Source: Sphingomonas arvum (GTDB lineage Bacteria > Pseudomonadota > Alphaproteobacteria > Sphingomonadales > Sphingomonadaceae). From it: DNA of 64,000 nt. Position numbers and translations under genes: made by a program. The stretch spans positions 992,001 through 1,056,000 of the forward strand of contig NZ_JAPDOB010000002.1 of assembly GCF_026013565.1 (NCBI RefSeq). Reading direction: 5' to 3'. The notes under the pieces were generated by a model. That model worked only from the letters and a program-made list of their open reading frames with translations, was not told the DNA's origin and made no database searches. This document shows, in pieces, positions 24,319-33,081 of the stretch (the first letter of the stretch is position 1; every line of letters starts with the position of its first letter).

Positions 24319-24919
24319 GATCCGGGTCGTCCTTAGCCTTCTGCTCCTTGCCGCACCATGCACGGCCGCGACGGTTGTCGTTCCGATTCCGCCGGCGCGC
24401 CCCAACCCCAACTGGCCGGCGGCTGCCGACCGCAGCGACGGGCTGCTACGGACCACCGCCCTGGCACTGCACAACCAGACTCGTCGGGAGTTCGGGGTCG
24501 GGCCGGTCGTCTGGAACGACTGGCTGGCGAGCGAAGCGCGGGCCTACGCCGAGCGAATGGCCGCAACCGGCGTCTTCCGGCACGATCCGACGCCGGGACG
24601 TCGATCCAAGATGGGTGAAAACCTGTGGCATGGCACTCGCGGGGCCTTCTCCTATCAAATCATGCTCGGCCAGATGGTGGACGAGCGGCAGCATTTCCGT
24701 CCGGGCGTGTTCCCGGACGTCAGCGCCACTGGCGAGTGGGAGCAGGTTGCCCACTATACCCAGATGGTCTGGCCCTCCACCACGGAGGTGGGCTGCGCCG
24801 TCGCGTCGAACGCCAGCGACGATTATCTCGTTTGCCGCTACGCGCCGACCGGCAACATGGACGGCGTCGCGTTGATCCCGGCGCGCGGCGACGTGAAGCT
24901 AGCCCAAGGCCGCGACTAG
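24317..24919 (+). CDS. CAP-domain (SCP/PR-1-like) secreted protein
   Basis: A 200-residue exported protein with a Sec signal peptide ([17 protein letters not shown]) and a CAP domain: [26 protein letters not shown] and [17 protein letters not shown] are the CAP sequence blocks, with the conserved His/Glu residues that line the cavity. Bacterial CAP proteins have varied or unknown roles. ATG 24317 overlaps the start codon of hemW on the other strand (shared CATG 24316-24319). The 3' end overlaps the convergent rdgB gene by 21 bases. Confidence 0.9.
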   Translation: MIRVVLSLLLLAAPCTAATVVVPIPPARPNPNWPAAADRSDGLLRTTALALHNQTRREFGVGPVVWNDWLASEARAYAERMAATGVFRHDPTPGRRSKMGENLWHGTRGAFSYQIMLGQMVDERQHFRPGVFPDVSATGEWEQVAHYTQMVWPSTTEVGCAVASNASDDYLVCRYAPTGNMDGVALIPARGDVKLAQGRD

Positions 24920-25500
24920 TTTTCGGAACGCCTCGGCGCGGTGGCTGATCGCGTGCTTGGCGGCCGGCTCCATCTCACCGAACGTCTGCCCGCCGCCAAC
25001 GGGCAGGAACATGGCGTCATAGCCAAAGCCATTAGCCCCGCGTGGAGGCCACACCAGGGTACCGTGGGCCTTGCCTTCGAAGCTCTCCGCGGTGCCGTCC
25101 GGCCACGCGAGCGACAGCACGCAGGTGAAATGCGCGTCGTGCCCGGCGTCGGGCCCAGCGGCTCCCACCTCCTGCCAGACCCGCTCCATCGCCCGGCCGA
25201 AGTCGCGCTCGCCACTCTCGTTCTCGGCCCAGCGCGCCGAGTGGATGCCCGGCTTCCCGTGCAGCGCATCGACGCTGAGGCCGCTGTCATCGGACAGGGC
25301 TGGCAAGCCGGTCAGGTCCGCCGCCGCGCGAGCCTTCAGCTCGGCATTGTCGACAAAGGTGACCCCGGTCTCCTCGGGCTCGGGCAAGTCCAGCTCGGCC
25401 GCGCCGACGCAGTCGATCCCGAACGGCGCCAACAGCTCGCGGATTTCCCGCAGCTTGCCGCTGTTGTGGGTCGCGATGACCAGCCGGGGGCCGATCGCCT

Positions 25501-25504
<4 letters not shown>
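24899..25504 (-). CDS. rdgB: Non-canonical purine NTP pyrophosphatase (RdgB/HAM1)
   Basis: Hydrolyses dITP, ITP and XTP to monophosphates, keeping deaminated purines out of DNA and RNA. The 201-residue protein has [13 protein letters not shown] (9-21), [12 protein letters not shown], the signature [23 protein letters not shown], and [23 protein letters not shown] 25504 overlaps the rph stop (GTGA), and the pair rph-rdgB is a common arrangement. Its 3' end overlaps the convergent CAP gene by 21 bases. Confidence 0.95.
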
Positions 25505-26211
<707 letters not shown>

Positions 26212-26311
26212 TGAATTTCTCCTCAGATCGAAACGGCGGCCTGCCTAGCGGCGGCGGGTGCGGTCGTCACCCCGTTGCGGCCGACGGGAAACGGAGAAAA
26301 ACATACCACTG

Positions 26312-26329
26312 TCCACTTCGTCCACTTCG
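26312..26329. repeat. Tandem 9-base repeat in the rph-hrcA divergent region
   Basis: The unit tccacttcg occurs twice in direct succession. It lies in the 259-base gap 26212-26470 between the divergent rph and hrcA starts. I searched this gap by eye for a CIRCE element (TTAGCACTC-N9-GAGTGCTAA) and found none; nothing else there looks coding. Confidence 0.5.
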
Positions 26330-26470
26330 CTTCCGGAACGATCTTGTGCGGTTCGAAGGACCGGCGGAAGATCCCGGCGATGCTGCCACATCGATTGGGC
26401 AGTAGGACAGCCTTCCGTTGCCGAGGCACCCGGATTGAACGGACGGCACGGCACGCCCTACATGGGCGGC

Positions 26471-27502
26471 ATGACCCTGCCGATCACCGAACTGACCGAC
26501 CGCATGCGGGCGATCTTCGGCCTGGTGGTGGAAGCCTATCTGGAGCGCGGACAGCCGGTCGGCTCCCGGGCGCTGGCCGGCACCGTGAACCTTTCGCCCG
26601 CCTCCATCCGCTCGGTTCTGGCCGAGCTGGAGGAGCGCGGACTGCTGACCCATCCGCATACCTCGGCCGGGCGGATGCCGACCGAGACCGGGCTCAGGCT
26701 GTTCGTTGACGGGATCATGCAGTCGCACTTGCCCGGGCGCGAGGAGCGGGCGGCGATCGAAGGCCGGCTGCGCGACCGGCCGCTGGAAGAAGCGCTTGCC
26801 AACGCGACGGCGGCGTTGTCCGGCCTGTCGGCGTGCGCCGGCGTGGTGGTCGCGCCCAAGCTGGAGCCGCGGCTGAAGCAGCTCTCCTTCGTGCCGCTGG
26901 GGCAGGCGCAGGCGCTGGCGGTGCTGGTCGGCACGGACGGCAGCGTCGAGAACCGGGTCGTGAACCTGCCCGCGGGCACAACCGCCATGGCGCTGGCCGA
27001 GGTAGCGAACTTCGTCTCCGCCCGCTTGTCCGGCCTGACCCTTGGCGAAGCCGAAGCGCGGCTGCGCCGGGAAATGGCGGACCGCCGCGAAGCGATCGAC
27101 GCCGCCGCGGCCGAGCTGGTGGCGAGCGGGCTGGCGGAGTGGCGCCAGGATGCCCGGTCGCGCCCGGTGCTGATCGTCCGCGGCCAGGCCAACCTCATCG
27201 ATGAGAGCGCCGCCGCCGACCTCGACCGGGTCCGCCGGCTCCTCGAGGAACTGGAGGACCGGCAAGAGATCGTCCGCCTGCTTGAAAGTGCGCGGGAAGG
27301 GCAGGGCTGCCGCATCTTCATCGGGTCGGAGAACCGGATGTTCGCACTGTCGGGCTCCAGCGTCATCGCCGCGCCTTACCGCGACACGGCCGGCGAGGTG
27401 GTCGGCGTGGTCGGCGTGATTGGCCCGACGCGGTTGAACTATGCGCGGGTGGTGCCCATGGTGGATTACACAGCACAAGCACTGACGAGATTGATGGGAT
27501 GA
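26471..27502 (+). CDS. hrcA: Heat-inducible transcription repressor HrcA
   Basis: Repressor that binds CIRCE elements upstream of chaperone operons such as groESL. The 343-residue protein has the N-terminal winged-helix (ELTDRMRAIFGLVVEAYLERGQPVGSRAL, then LSPASIRSVLAELEERGLLTHPHTSAGRMPTE), a central dimerisation region and the C-terminal GRTRLNYARVV-like end (IGPTRLNYARVVPMVDY). ATG 26471 is preferred; ATG 26462 in frame is possible, and the open frame begins at 26258. It overlaps grpE by 4 bases (ATGA), a common hrcA-grpE pair. No CIRCE is visible upstream. Confidence 0.95.
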   Translation: MTLPITELTDRMRAIFGLVVEAYLERGQPVGSRALAGTVNLSPASIRSVLAELEERGLLTHPHTSAGRMPTETGLRLFVDGIMQSHLPGREERAAIEGRLRDRPLEEALANATAALSGLSACAGVVVAPKLEPRLKQLSFVPLGQAQALAVLVGTDGSVENRVVNLPAGTTAMALAEVANFVSARLSGLTLGEAEARLRREMADRREAIDAAAAELVASGLAEWRQDARSRPVLIVRGQANLIDESAAADLDRVRRLLEELEDRQEIVRLLESAREGQGCRIFIGSENRMFALSGSSVIAAPYRDTAGEVVGVVGVIGPTRLNYARVVPMVDYTAQALTRLMG

Positions 27503-28029
27503 TGCAGGACGATCTTCACGACCAGGCCGAGGAACTACGCGAGGACACGGCCGCCGACTCGCCCGAATTGCAGGAGCACGACCGCGTGGCCGAGCTCGAG
27601 AAAGCGCTGGAGGAGGCCAACAACAAGGCGCTCTATGCTGCTGCCGAGGTCCAGAACGTCCGGCGGCGGCTTGAAGGGGAGCGCGACTCCGCCGCGGCCT
27701 ACGCCTCGACGGGCTTTGCTCGCGACATGCTGGCGGTGCGCGATCACCTGGACCGGGCGCTGGCCCATGTGCCCGTCGGCAGTGACGAGAACTTCGTGTC
27801 AGGCATCCAGGCGACGCTGCGCGAGCTCGACTCCGTCTTCGCGCGGCACGGCATCGTGCGGGTGGAGTCCAAAGGCCAGCCGCTCGATCCCAACAAGCAC
27901 CAGGCCATGATCGAGATTCCGTCGGCCGACGCCGAGCCGGGAACGATCGTGGAAGAAATGCAGGCCGGCTACATGCTCAAGGACCGGCTGCTGCGGCCGG
28001 CGCTGGTTGGGGTGGCGAAGGCCGACTGA
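27499..28029 (+). CDS. grpE: Nucleotide exchange factor GrpE
   Basis: Cofactor that releases ADP from DnaK. The 176-residue protein has an acidic N-terminus, a long coiled-coil (about 28-75, including AAEVQNVRRRLEGERD) and the beta-domain signature near the end (NKHQAMIEIPSADAEPGTIVEEMQAGYMLKDRLLRPALVGVAK). Two ATG codons (27499, 27502) can start it; the first overlaps the hrcA stop. dnaK is not in this window. Confidence 0.96.
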   Translation: MMQDDLHDQAEELREDTAADSPELQEHDRVAELEKALEEANNKALYAAAEVQNVRRRLEGERDSAAAYASTGFARDMLAVRDHLDRALAHVPVGSDENFVSGIQATLRELDSVFARHGIVRVESKGQPLDPNKHQAMIEIPSADAEPGTIVEEMQAGYMLKDRLLRPALVGVAKAD

Positions 28030-28031
28030 GG

Positions 28032-28067
28032 CTTTCGCCCCGCTTCACCGGCAATCCGGCGCGAAAG
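28032..28067 (+). terminator. Hairpin after grpE, possible weak terminator
   Basis: CTTTCGC (28032-28038) and GCGAAAG (28061-28067) are perfectly complementary, and an inner CCGG-CAAT-CCGG can extend the fold. No T-run follows, so it may be a terminator of low efficiency or an mRNA stabiliser at the end of hrcA-grpE. Confidence 0.35.
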
Positions 28068-28129
28068 AGGAACTGCCGACGTTGGCGGCGATTAGCTTTG
28101 CCACCATCCACCCGGGAGAGTTCACCGCC

Positions 28130-28663
28130 ATGTCCATGCTCGACGCCCTCATGCAGCAGGGTGCTGCCAATTCTATCAGCCGTGACCTCGGCGTCGACCA
28201 GCAGACCGCGCAGACCGGCCTGGCGGCGCTGCTGCCGGCCGTGCTCGGCGGCATGCAGAACCAGGGGCAGGCGCATCCGCAGGGCCTTGGCGGTCTCGCG
28301 GGCATGCTCGGCGGCCTCGGCGGCGGCGGCCTGCTCGACAACGCGCTGGGCCAGCAGCCGACCGATGTGAACCAGGGCAATCAGGTGCTGGGCCAAGTGT
28401 TCGGCAGCAAGGACACCAGCCGCACGGTGGCGACGCATGCCGCCCAGCAGACCGGCCTGTCGCCCGACCTCCTGAAGCGCATGCTGCCGATCGTCGCCAT
28501 GCTGGCCGCGGGCTACTTCGCCAAGCAGGCCGGCGGCCAAGGCGGCGCGATCGGCGGGGGCGGCGGCATGGGCGGCATGCTCGGTTCGCTGCTCGGCGGC
28601 GGCGCGGGCGGGGCCAACCCGCTGAACAGCATTCTTGGCGGGCTGATGGGCGCGGGACGTTAA
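28130..28663 (+). CDS. DUF937 domain protein, glycine-rich
   Basis: A 177-residue protein matching the DUF937 pattern: an N-terminal helical part (MSMLDALMQQGAANSISRDL, then TGLAALLPAVLGGMQ), a second helical part (VATHAAQQTGLSPDLLKRML, LPIVAMLAAGYFAKQ), separated and followed by Gly/Met/Leu-rich linkers. Function unknown; no signal peptide. ATG 28130 has GGGAG upstream, and the longer frame from 28007 overlaps grpE. Its TAA stop is 2 bases from the proposed start of the MFS gene. Confidence 0.8.
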   Translation: MSMLDALMQQGAANSISRDLGVDQQTAQTGLAALLPAVLGGMQNQGQAHPQGLGGLAGMLGGLGGGGLLDNALGQQPTDVNQGNQVLGQVFGSKDTSRTVATHAAQQTGLSPDLLKRMLPIVAMLAAGYFAKQAGGQGGAIGGGGGMGGMLGSLLGGGAGGANPLNSILGGLMGAGR

Positions 28664-28665
28664 TC

Positions 28666-30057
28666 CTGCCGGACGCCGGCGCTGACGACGGGCTGCCGCT
28701 ACCTCGCCGCTACTGGGCGGCAGCTGCGATCTGGCTGGCGTTGGCGATGGCCGTGCTCGACGGCTCCATCGCCAACGTCGCCCTGCCGACCATCGCGCGC
28801 GAGATTGGCGCCTCGCCCGCGACCAGTATCTGGATCGTCAACGCCTACCAGCTGACCATTACCGTCCTGCTGCTGCCGCTGGCGGCATTGGGCGACCAGA
28901 TCGGGTACCGCCGCGTCTACATCCCGGGGCTTGTGCTGTTCACCCTGGGGTCGCTGGGTTGCGCGGCGGCAGGCGGGCTGACCGCCCTGATCGCCGCACG
29001 GGTCTTTCAGGGTGTCGGCGCGGCCTGCATCATGAGCATGAACGCGGCGCTTGTCCGGTCGATCTATCCCGCCACGATGCTTGGGCGAGGAATTGGCTAC
29101 AATGCGATGGTGCTGTCGGCTTCGGCGGCGGCAGGACCAACTCTGGCGGCCTTCATCCTCAGCGTCGGATCGTGGCCTTGGCTGTTCCTGATCAACCTGC
29201 CAATCGGCATCGCGGCTGTCGTCGTGGGCCTGAAGGCGCTGCCGAACGCGCGCGGTCAGGGCGGCCGGCTGGACGGCGTGTCGGCGCTGCTGAGTGCGCT
29301 GATGATGGGCTGCACGGTGTCCGGCGCGGAGCTGGCGACGCGGTCGAACGGAGCGCTTGGTGCAGCGCTGGTCGCAATCGGCGTGGGTTCGGGCGTCCTG
29401 CTGGTCAGGCGCGAGTGGGGCGACCCGGCGCCGCTCTTTCCTGTCGACCTGCTGCGTAGCCGCATCTTCAGCATGTCGATCGGCACCTCCACCGTCTCCT
29501 TCGCCGCGCAGATGCTGGCGTTCGTGACCTTGCCTTTCCTGTTTCAGGCGGTGCTGAACCGGAGCGCATTTGAGACCGGGCTGCTGATGACGCCCTGGCC
29601 GCTTGCACTCGGGGTGGTCGCACCGATCGCCGGGCGGCTGGCGGACAAGGTGCGGGCGGGGCTGCTCGGCGGCATTGGGCTGACCATCTTCGCCGCTGGC
29701 CTGTTCGCGCTGTCGCGGATGGGCACGGAGCCGCAGACCTGGGACATCGCCTGGCGCATGGCGCTGTGCGGCATCGGCTTTGGCCTGTTCCAGTCGCCCA
29801 ACAACCGCACCATCGTCAGCGCCGCCCCGCGCGAGCGGTCGGGCGCGGCCGGCGGCATGCTGGCGACCGCGCGGCTGCTGGGCCAGACCACCGGCGCGGT
29901 GATCGTCGGCGCCGCCTTCCACCTGGCCGGCGTGCGCGCCGGGCCGGGGCTGCTGCTTGCGGCGAGCATCGCGGCGCTCGCGGCCGCCGGGCTAAGCTTG
30001 CTGCGGCTGCGAGCACCGCGAACGACGCATCGCTTGCCGGAGGCCGCGCTGGACTGA
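28666..30057 (+). CDS. MFS transporter (DHA2/EmrB-like), probable CTG start
   Basis: A 463-residue polytopic inner-membrane permease of the drug:H+ antiporter type. Family features are MAVLDGSIANVALPTIAREI in TM1, the LGDQIGYRRVYI loop motif A after TM2, and AARVFQGVGAACIMSMNAALV around TM4. About 13-14 hydrophobic segments fit. The first canonical in-frame start is TTG 28741, but that cuts into TM1; the typical cytosolic leader LPLPRRYWAAAAIWLALA is encoded upstream without ATG, GTG or TTG. CTG 28666, with GGGA about 8 bases upstream, is the best candidate start. Substrate unknown. Confidence 0.83.
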   Translation: MPDAGADDGLPLPRRYWAAAAIWLALAMAVLDGSIANVALPTIAREIGASPATSIWIVNAYQLTITVLLLPLAALGDQIGYRRVYIPGLVLFTLGSLGCAAAGGLTALIAARVFQGVGAACIMSMNAALVRSIYPATMLGRGIGYNAMVLSASAAAGPTLAAFILSVGSWPWLFLINLPIGIAAVVVGLKALPNARGQGGRLDGVSALLSALMMGCTVSGAELATRSNGALGAALVAIGVGSGVLLVRREWGDPAPLFPVDLLRSRIFSMSIGTSTVSFAAQMLAFVTLPFLFQAVLNRSAFETGLLMTPWPLALGVVAPIAGRLADKVRAGLLGGIGLTIFAAGLFALSRMGTEPQTWDIAWRMALCGIGFGLFQSPNNRTIVSAAPRERSGAAGGMLATARLLGQTTGAVIVGAAFHLAGVRAGPGLLLAASIAALAAAGLSLLRLRAPRTTHRLPEAALD

Positions 30058-30144
30058 ATTCGGCAAGGTTACTGACCGCGAGAAGACGCAAGCGGCTTCA
30101 GCTGATCGGTTGCCGGCTATTCGCGGGAGGGGCATGGCGCTCCA

Positions 30145-30750
30145 ATGCATCACGCGGTCAGCCACTGGGTCGAGCAATATGGGGTGCTCGGCGTGTTCCT
30201 GGCGGCGTTCCTTGAGGGCGAGCTGGGCGTGGTGGTGGGCGGTGCGATGGCGCACCTCGGCCGGTTGAGCGGGCTGCACGTGCTGCTCGCGGCATGGAGC
30301 GCGGCGGTCATCTCGGCGCAACTGTTCTTCGTGGCCGGCCGCTCGCAGCGGGACGCGCGCTGGGTGCACAAGGTCACCGACAAGCGCGCCTTTGCCTTGG
30401 CGATCCGGTGGATCGACCGCCACCCGCGGCTGTTCTGCCTGGGCTATCGCTTCGTGTATGGCATGCGGGTGGTTGGGCCGGTGGCGATCAGCCTGAGCCA
30501 CATGCCGGCGAGGACCTTTCTGCTGTTCAACCTGTGCACCGCGCTTGTGTGGGCGTGCGTCGGCGTGGGGCTCGGCTGGTGGTTCGGGCCCGAGCTGGCG
30601 CATCTGGTGCGGCGCTGGTTCACGCTACAGCGTTTCGCGGTCGCAAGTGCGGTGGCGCTGATGCTGTTCGTCGGGCTCATCGCCTGGCGTGCGCGGCGCG
30701 CCGCCCGGCGCCGGGCCGAGGCGCTGGCGGTGGCCGAGTTGCTGGATTGA
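30145..30750 (+). CDS. DedA family membrane protein (second copy)
   Basis: A 201-residue polytopic membrane protein of the DedA/VTT family, more divergent than the one at 18854. It shows YGVLGVFLAAFLEGELGVVVGGAMAHLG near the N-terminus, the YRFVYGMRVVGPVAISLSHMPARTFLLFN segment with the conserved Arg and Pro, and a highly basic C-terminus after the last TM segment (RARRAARRRAEA). It follows the MFS gene after 87 bases; the GGGAGGGG at about 30125 is slightly far from ATG 30145. Lipid or carrier transport is inferred from the family only. Confidence 0.88.
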   Translation: MHHAVSHWVEQYGVLGVFLAAFLEGELGVVVGGAMAHLGRLSGLHVLLAAWSAAVISAQLFFVAGRSQRDARWVHKVTDKRAFALAIRWIDRHPRLFCLGYRFVYGMRVVGPVAISLSHMPARTFLLFNLCTALVWACVGVGLGWWFGPELAHLVRRWFTLQRFAVASAVALMLFVGLIAWRARRAARRRAEALAVAELLD

Positions 30751-30763
30751 ATAGGCCGCGTGG

Positions 30764-32629
30764 TCAGGCGCGGCCTTGCCGAATGTACTCGTCGACGTTC
30801 AGTGCCAGCACGTCCATCGGCACGTTGCCGCCCAGCACCACCGCATCGTTGAAGTCGCGTAGGTCATAGGCCGCGCCGAGCGCCGCCTTGGCCTTGTCGC
30901 GCTGACGGTTGATCTCCTGGTGGCCAACCTCGTAGCCGCAGGCCTGGCCGGGCCAGCTGCAGTAGCGGTCGACTTCCGAGGCGACTTCCAGCGGGTTGGA
31001 GCCGTTGCGCTCGACGAAGAACTGAACGCCTTGTTCTCGGGTCCAGCGCTTGGCGTGAATGCCGGTGTCGACCACCAGCCGGCACGCGCGGAAGCCGATG
31101 GACTGGAGATAGCCGAGCCGACCGACCGGGAAGTCGTCGAACACGCCCAGCTCATCCGCCAGCTGCTCGGCATAGAGCGCCCAGCCTTCCGAATAAGCGT
31201 TGAAGGCGAGCAGGGTGCGGATCAGCGGCAGGTGAAAGGTGTACTCGCCCTGCCAGACGTGGCCGGGGATGGCTTCATGATGGGCCAGATCCGGCAGGCT
31301 GTACCTGCTGTGCAGGTCGGTGGTGCGCAGATTGATCCAGAATTTGCCCGGGATCTTCCCATCGGGCGAGCCAGGCCCGCCGTAGGCTCCAGGTGCGCCC
31401 GGCTCTTCTTCGGGCGGCAAACGCTTCACCTCCAGATTGCCCTTCACCAGCGTGCGGAAGCCGCGCGGCAGCTGGGCGCGGATGATGCCGAGCCGTTCCT
31501 GGATGAAGGCCATGATCTCGGCCCGGCCCTTATCGCCGGGGCTGAACTGATACTTAGGGTCCTTGGCGAGCGCCTGCATCCGCTGCCCAACAGTGCCTTT
31601 GGTGTAGCCGAGCTGGCGCAGGATCGGGTCCATTCGCCCGTGCAGCTGGTCGAGCGTGCGAAGGCCCAGCTGGTGGATTTCCTCCGGGCTCATGTTCGTG
31701 GTCGTGCTCGCCCGCAGTGCATAAGCGTAGTAAGCGTCACCGCCCGGCCGCGCCCACATGCCGGCGGCGTCGGTGGCCTGCGCGCGCTGGCGCTGCAATT
31801 CGGCGATCTGCCGCTGCAGGGCAGGGGCGACCTCGCGAGTGGCGATGGCGCGGGTGCGCGCGTCCCAGCCGCCGGAGATGTTCTTCTCCCGCGTGCGGCG
31901 GACAAGCGACTCGACCAGCCCGCCGCCCTTGGCGGCATCAGTGGCAGATTGGGTCAGTTGCTTGACGGCCTTGTCGATCAGGAAGCCGGGCGGGATCAGG
32001 CCCTTGGCGGCGGCGGCCTGCATCCGGCCGGTCTCGCCATCCAGCTGCGCCGGATATTGCGCCAGGCGCGCGACATAGGCCTCCGCGTCCGCCGCGTTCT
32101 CGATCAGGTGATCGGTGTCGAGGAACTTGGGGGTATCGAGATAGGCGCCGACATTCTGGATCACGACATAAGGCGTGTTGCGCCACCCGCCGACGGCGAC
32201 GTCGCCGTAGGGCTGCGAAAAGCCAAGCAGGCCCGTCCGGTACGCGCTCTTGATTACTTCCAGCGTGGTGCGGGTCGAGTGGCTCAGGGCCGACAGGTCG
32301 TAGCCGTCGATCTGGCCAAGATCGTTGCGGATGGTCGCGGCGAAGCGCTCCTGGCCGGCCTGGCTGCGGTCCGACAGCTGGCTGCGCAAGGCCGCATATC
32401 GGCCCTTGTCGACGTTGTTGCCGGTGGCGCTCTCCGGCGAGAGCCGGAGGAGGTGGTCGGTGACGGTGTCGATCAGCCGCTTGGCGCCCGCCTCGTCTAG
32501 CGGCGCCTTGCCCGTGGCGGTCGCTGCCACAGCCGACACGGGCGAGGGAGCGGTGGCAGTGGTGCAGCCGGCGGTGGCAGCGGACGAGGCGAGGAGGCCG
32601 AGGGTCTGGCGACGGGTGAGTGCGTTCAT
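30764..32629 (-). CDS. DUF885 family protein, predicted exported metallopeptidase-like
   Basis: A 621-residue DUF885 protein. The N-terminus has a twin-arginine-like lipoprotein signal (TRRQTLGLLASSAATAGCTT), suggesting Tat export and lipidation at the Cys. The family motif HHEAIPGHVWQGEY near residue 455 resembles the HExxPGH zinc-site pattern of this group. The conserved C-terminal YCSWPGQACGYEVGHQEI is also typical. Substrate is unknown. Its ATG overlaps the nfeD stop (ATGA), so it forms an operon with the qmcA-like and nfeD genes. Confidence 0.88.
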   Translation of the reverse strand: MNALTRRQTLGLLASSAATAGCTTATAPSPVSAVAATATGKAPLDEAGAKRLIDTVTDHLLRLSPESATGNNVDKGRYAALRSQLSDRSQAGQERFAATIRNDLGQIDGYDLSALSHSTRTTLEVIKSAYRTGLLGFSQPYGDVAVGGWRNTPYVVIQNVGAYLDTPKFLDTDHLIENAADAEAYVARLAQYPAQLDGETGRMQAAAAKGLIPPGFLIDKAVKQLTQSATDAAKGGGLVESLVRRTREKNISGGWDARTRAIATREVAPALQRQIAELQRQRAQATDAAGMWARPGGDAYYAYALRASTTTNMSPEEIHQLGLRTLDQLHGRMDPILRQLGYTKGTVGQRMQALAKDPKYQFSPGDKGRAEIMAFIQERLGIIRAQLPRGFRTLVKGNLEVKRLPPEEEPGAPGAYGGPGSPDGKIPGKFWINLRTTDLHSRYSLPDLAHHEAIPGHVWQGEYTFHLPLIRTLLAFNAYSEGWALYAEQLADELGVFDDFPVGRLGYLQSIGFRACRLVVDTGIHAKRWTREQGVQFFVERNGSNPLEVASEVDRYCSWPGQACGYEVGHQEINRQRDKAKAALGAAYDLRDFNDAVVLGGNVPMDVLALNVDEYIRQGRA

Positions 32630-33081
32630 GCGCTCAGCCTAGGCGCACCCTCCACCCGCAGGCAATTGCCTTCAGCGCCGACCACTCGCACCAGTTCGCC
32701 AGGCTGAGCAGGGCCGCCGCGCGCGGACCACTCGCTGTCGCCGACCCGAACCCGGCCGCCATGCTCGTCCACGGTCGAGACCACCGCCACCGAGCGCCCG
32801 ATCAGCCGGGCGGAGCGGTCGTTCAGCAGCGGGTCCGGGCTGTCCACGATGCGATTGGCGTAGACCTTGCGCCCGATCGCAACGGCCAGGGCGGTGTAGA
32901 TGGCGAACAGGACCAGCGCGGGCCCGACGCCAAGGTCGAACAGCAGCACGAAAGCGCCGGTGACCATCGCCGCGGCGCCGATGAACAGCAGGAACACGCC
33001 GGGCGCCACCAGCTCGGCCATCAGCAGCAGCAGGCCGCCGATCAGCCACCACCAACCGGGCGCAATTTCGCCCAGGTTCAT
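32626..33081 (-). CDS. NfeD family membrane protein
   Basis: A 151-residue short NfeD protein: hydrophobic N-terminal half with two to three TM segments (WWWLIGGLLLLMAELVAPGVFLLFIGAAAMVTGAFVLL, then ALVLFAIYTALAVAIG) and a C-terminal OB-fold domain (about 90-150, ARLIGRSVAVVSTVDEHGGRVRVGDSEWSA). Short NfeD proteins act with SPFH/stomatin proteins, and such a gene lies immediately upstream with an ATGA overlap. It also overlaps the downstream DUF885 gene. Confidence 0.92.
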   Translation of the reverse strand: MNLGEIAPGWWWLIGGLLLLMAELVAPGVFLLFIGAAAMVTGAFVLLFDLGVGPALVLFAIYTALAVAIGRKVYANRIVDSPDPLLNDRSARLIGRSVAVVSTVDEHGGRVRVGDSEWSARGGPAQPGELVRVVGAEGNCLRVEGAPRLSA

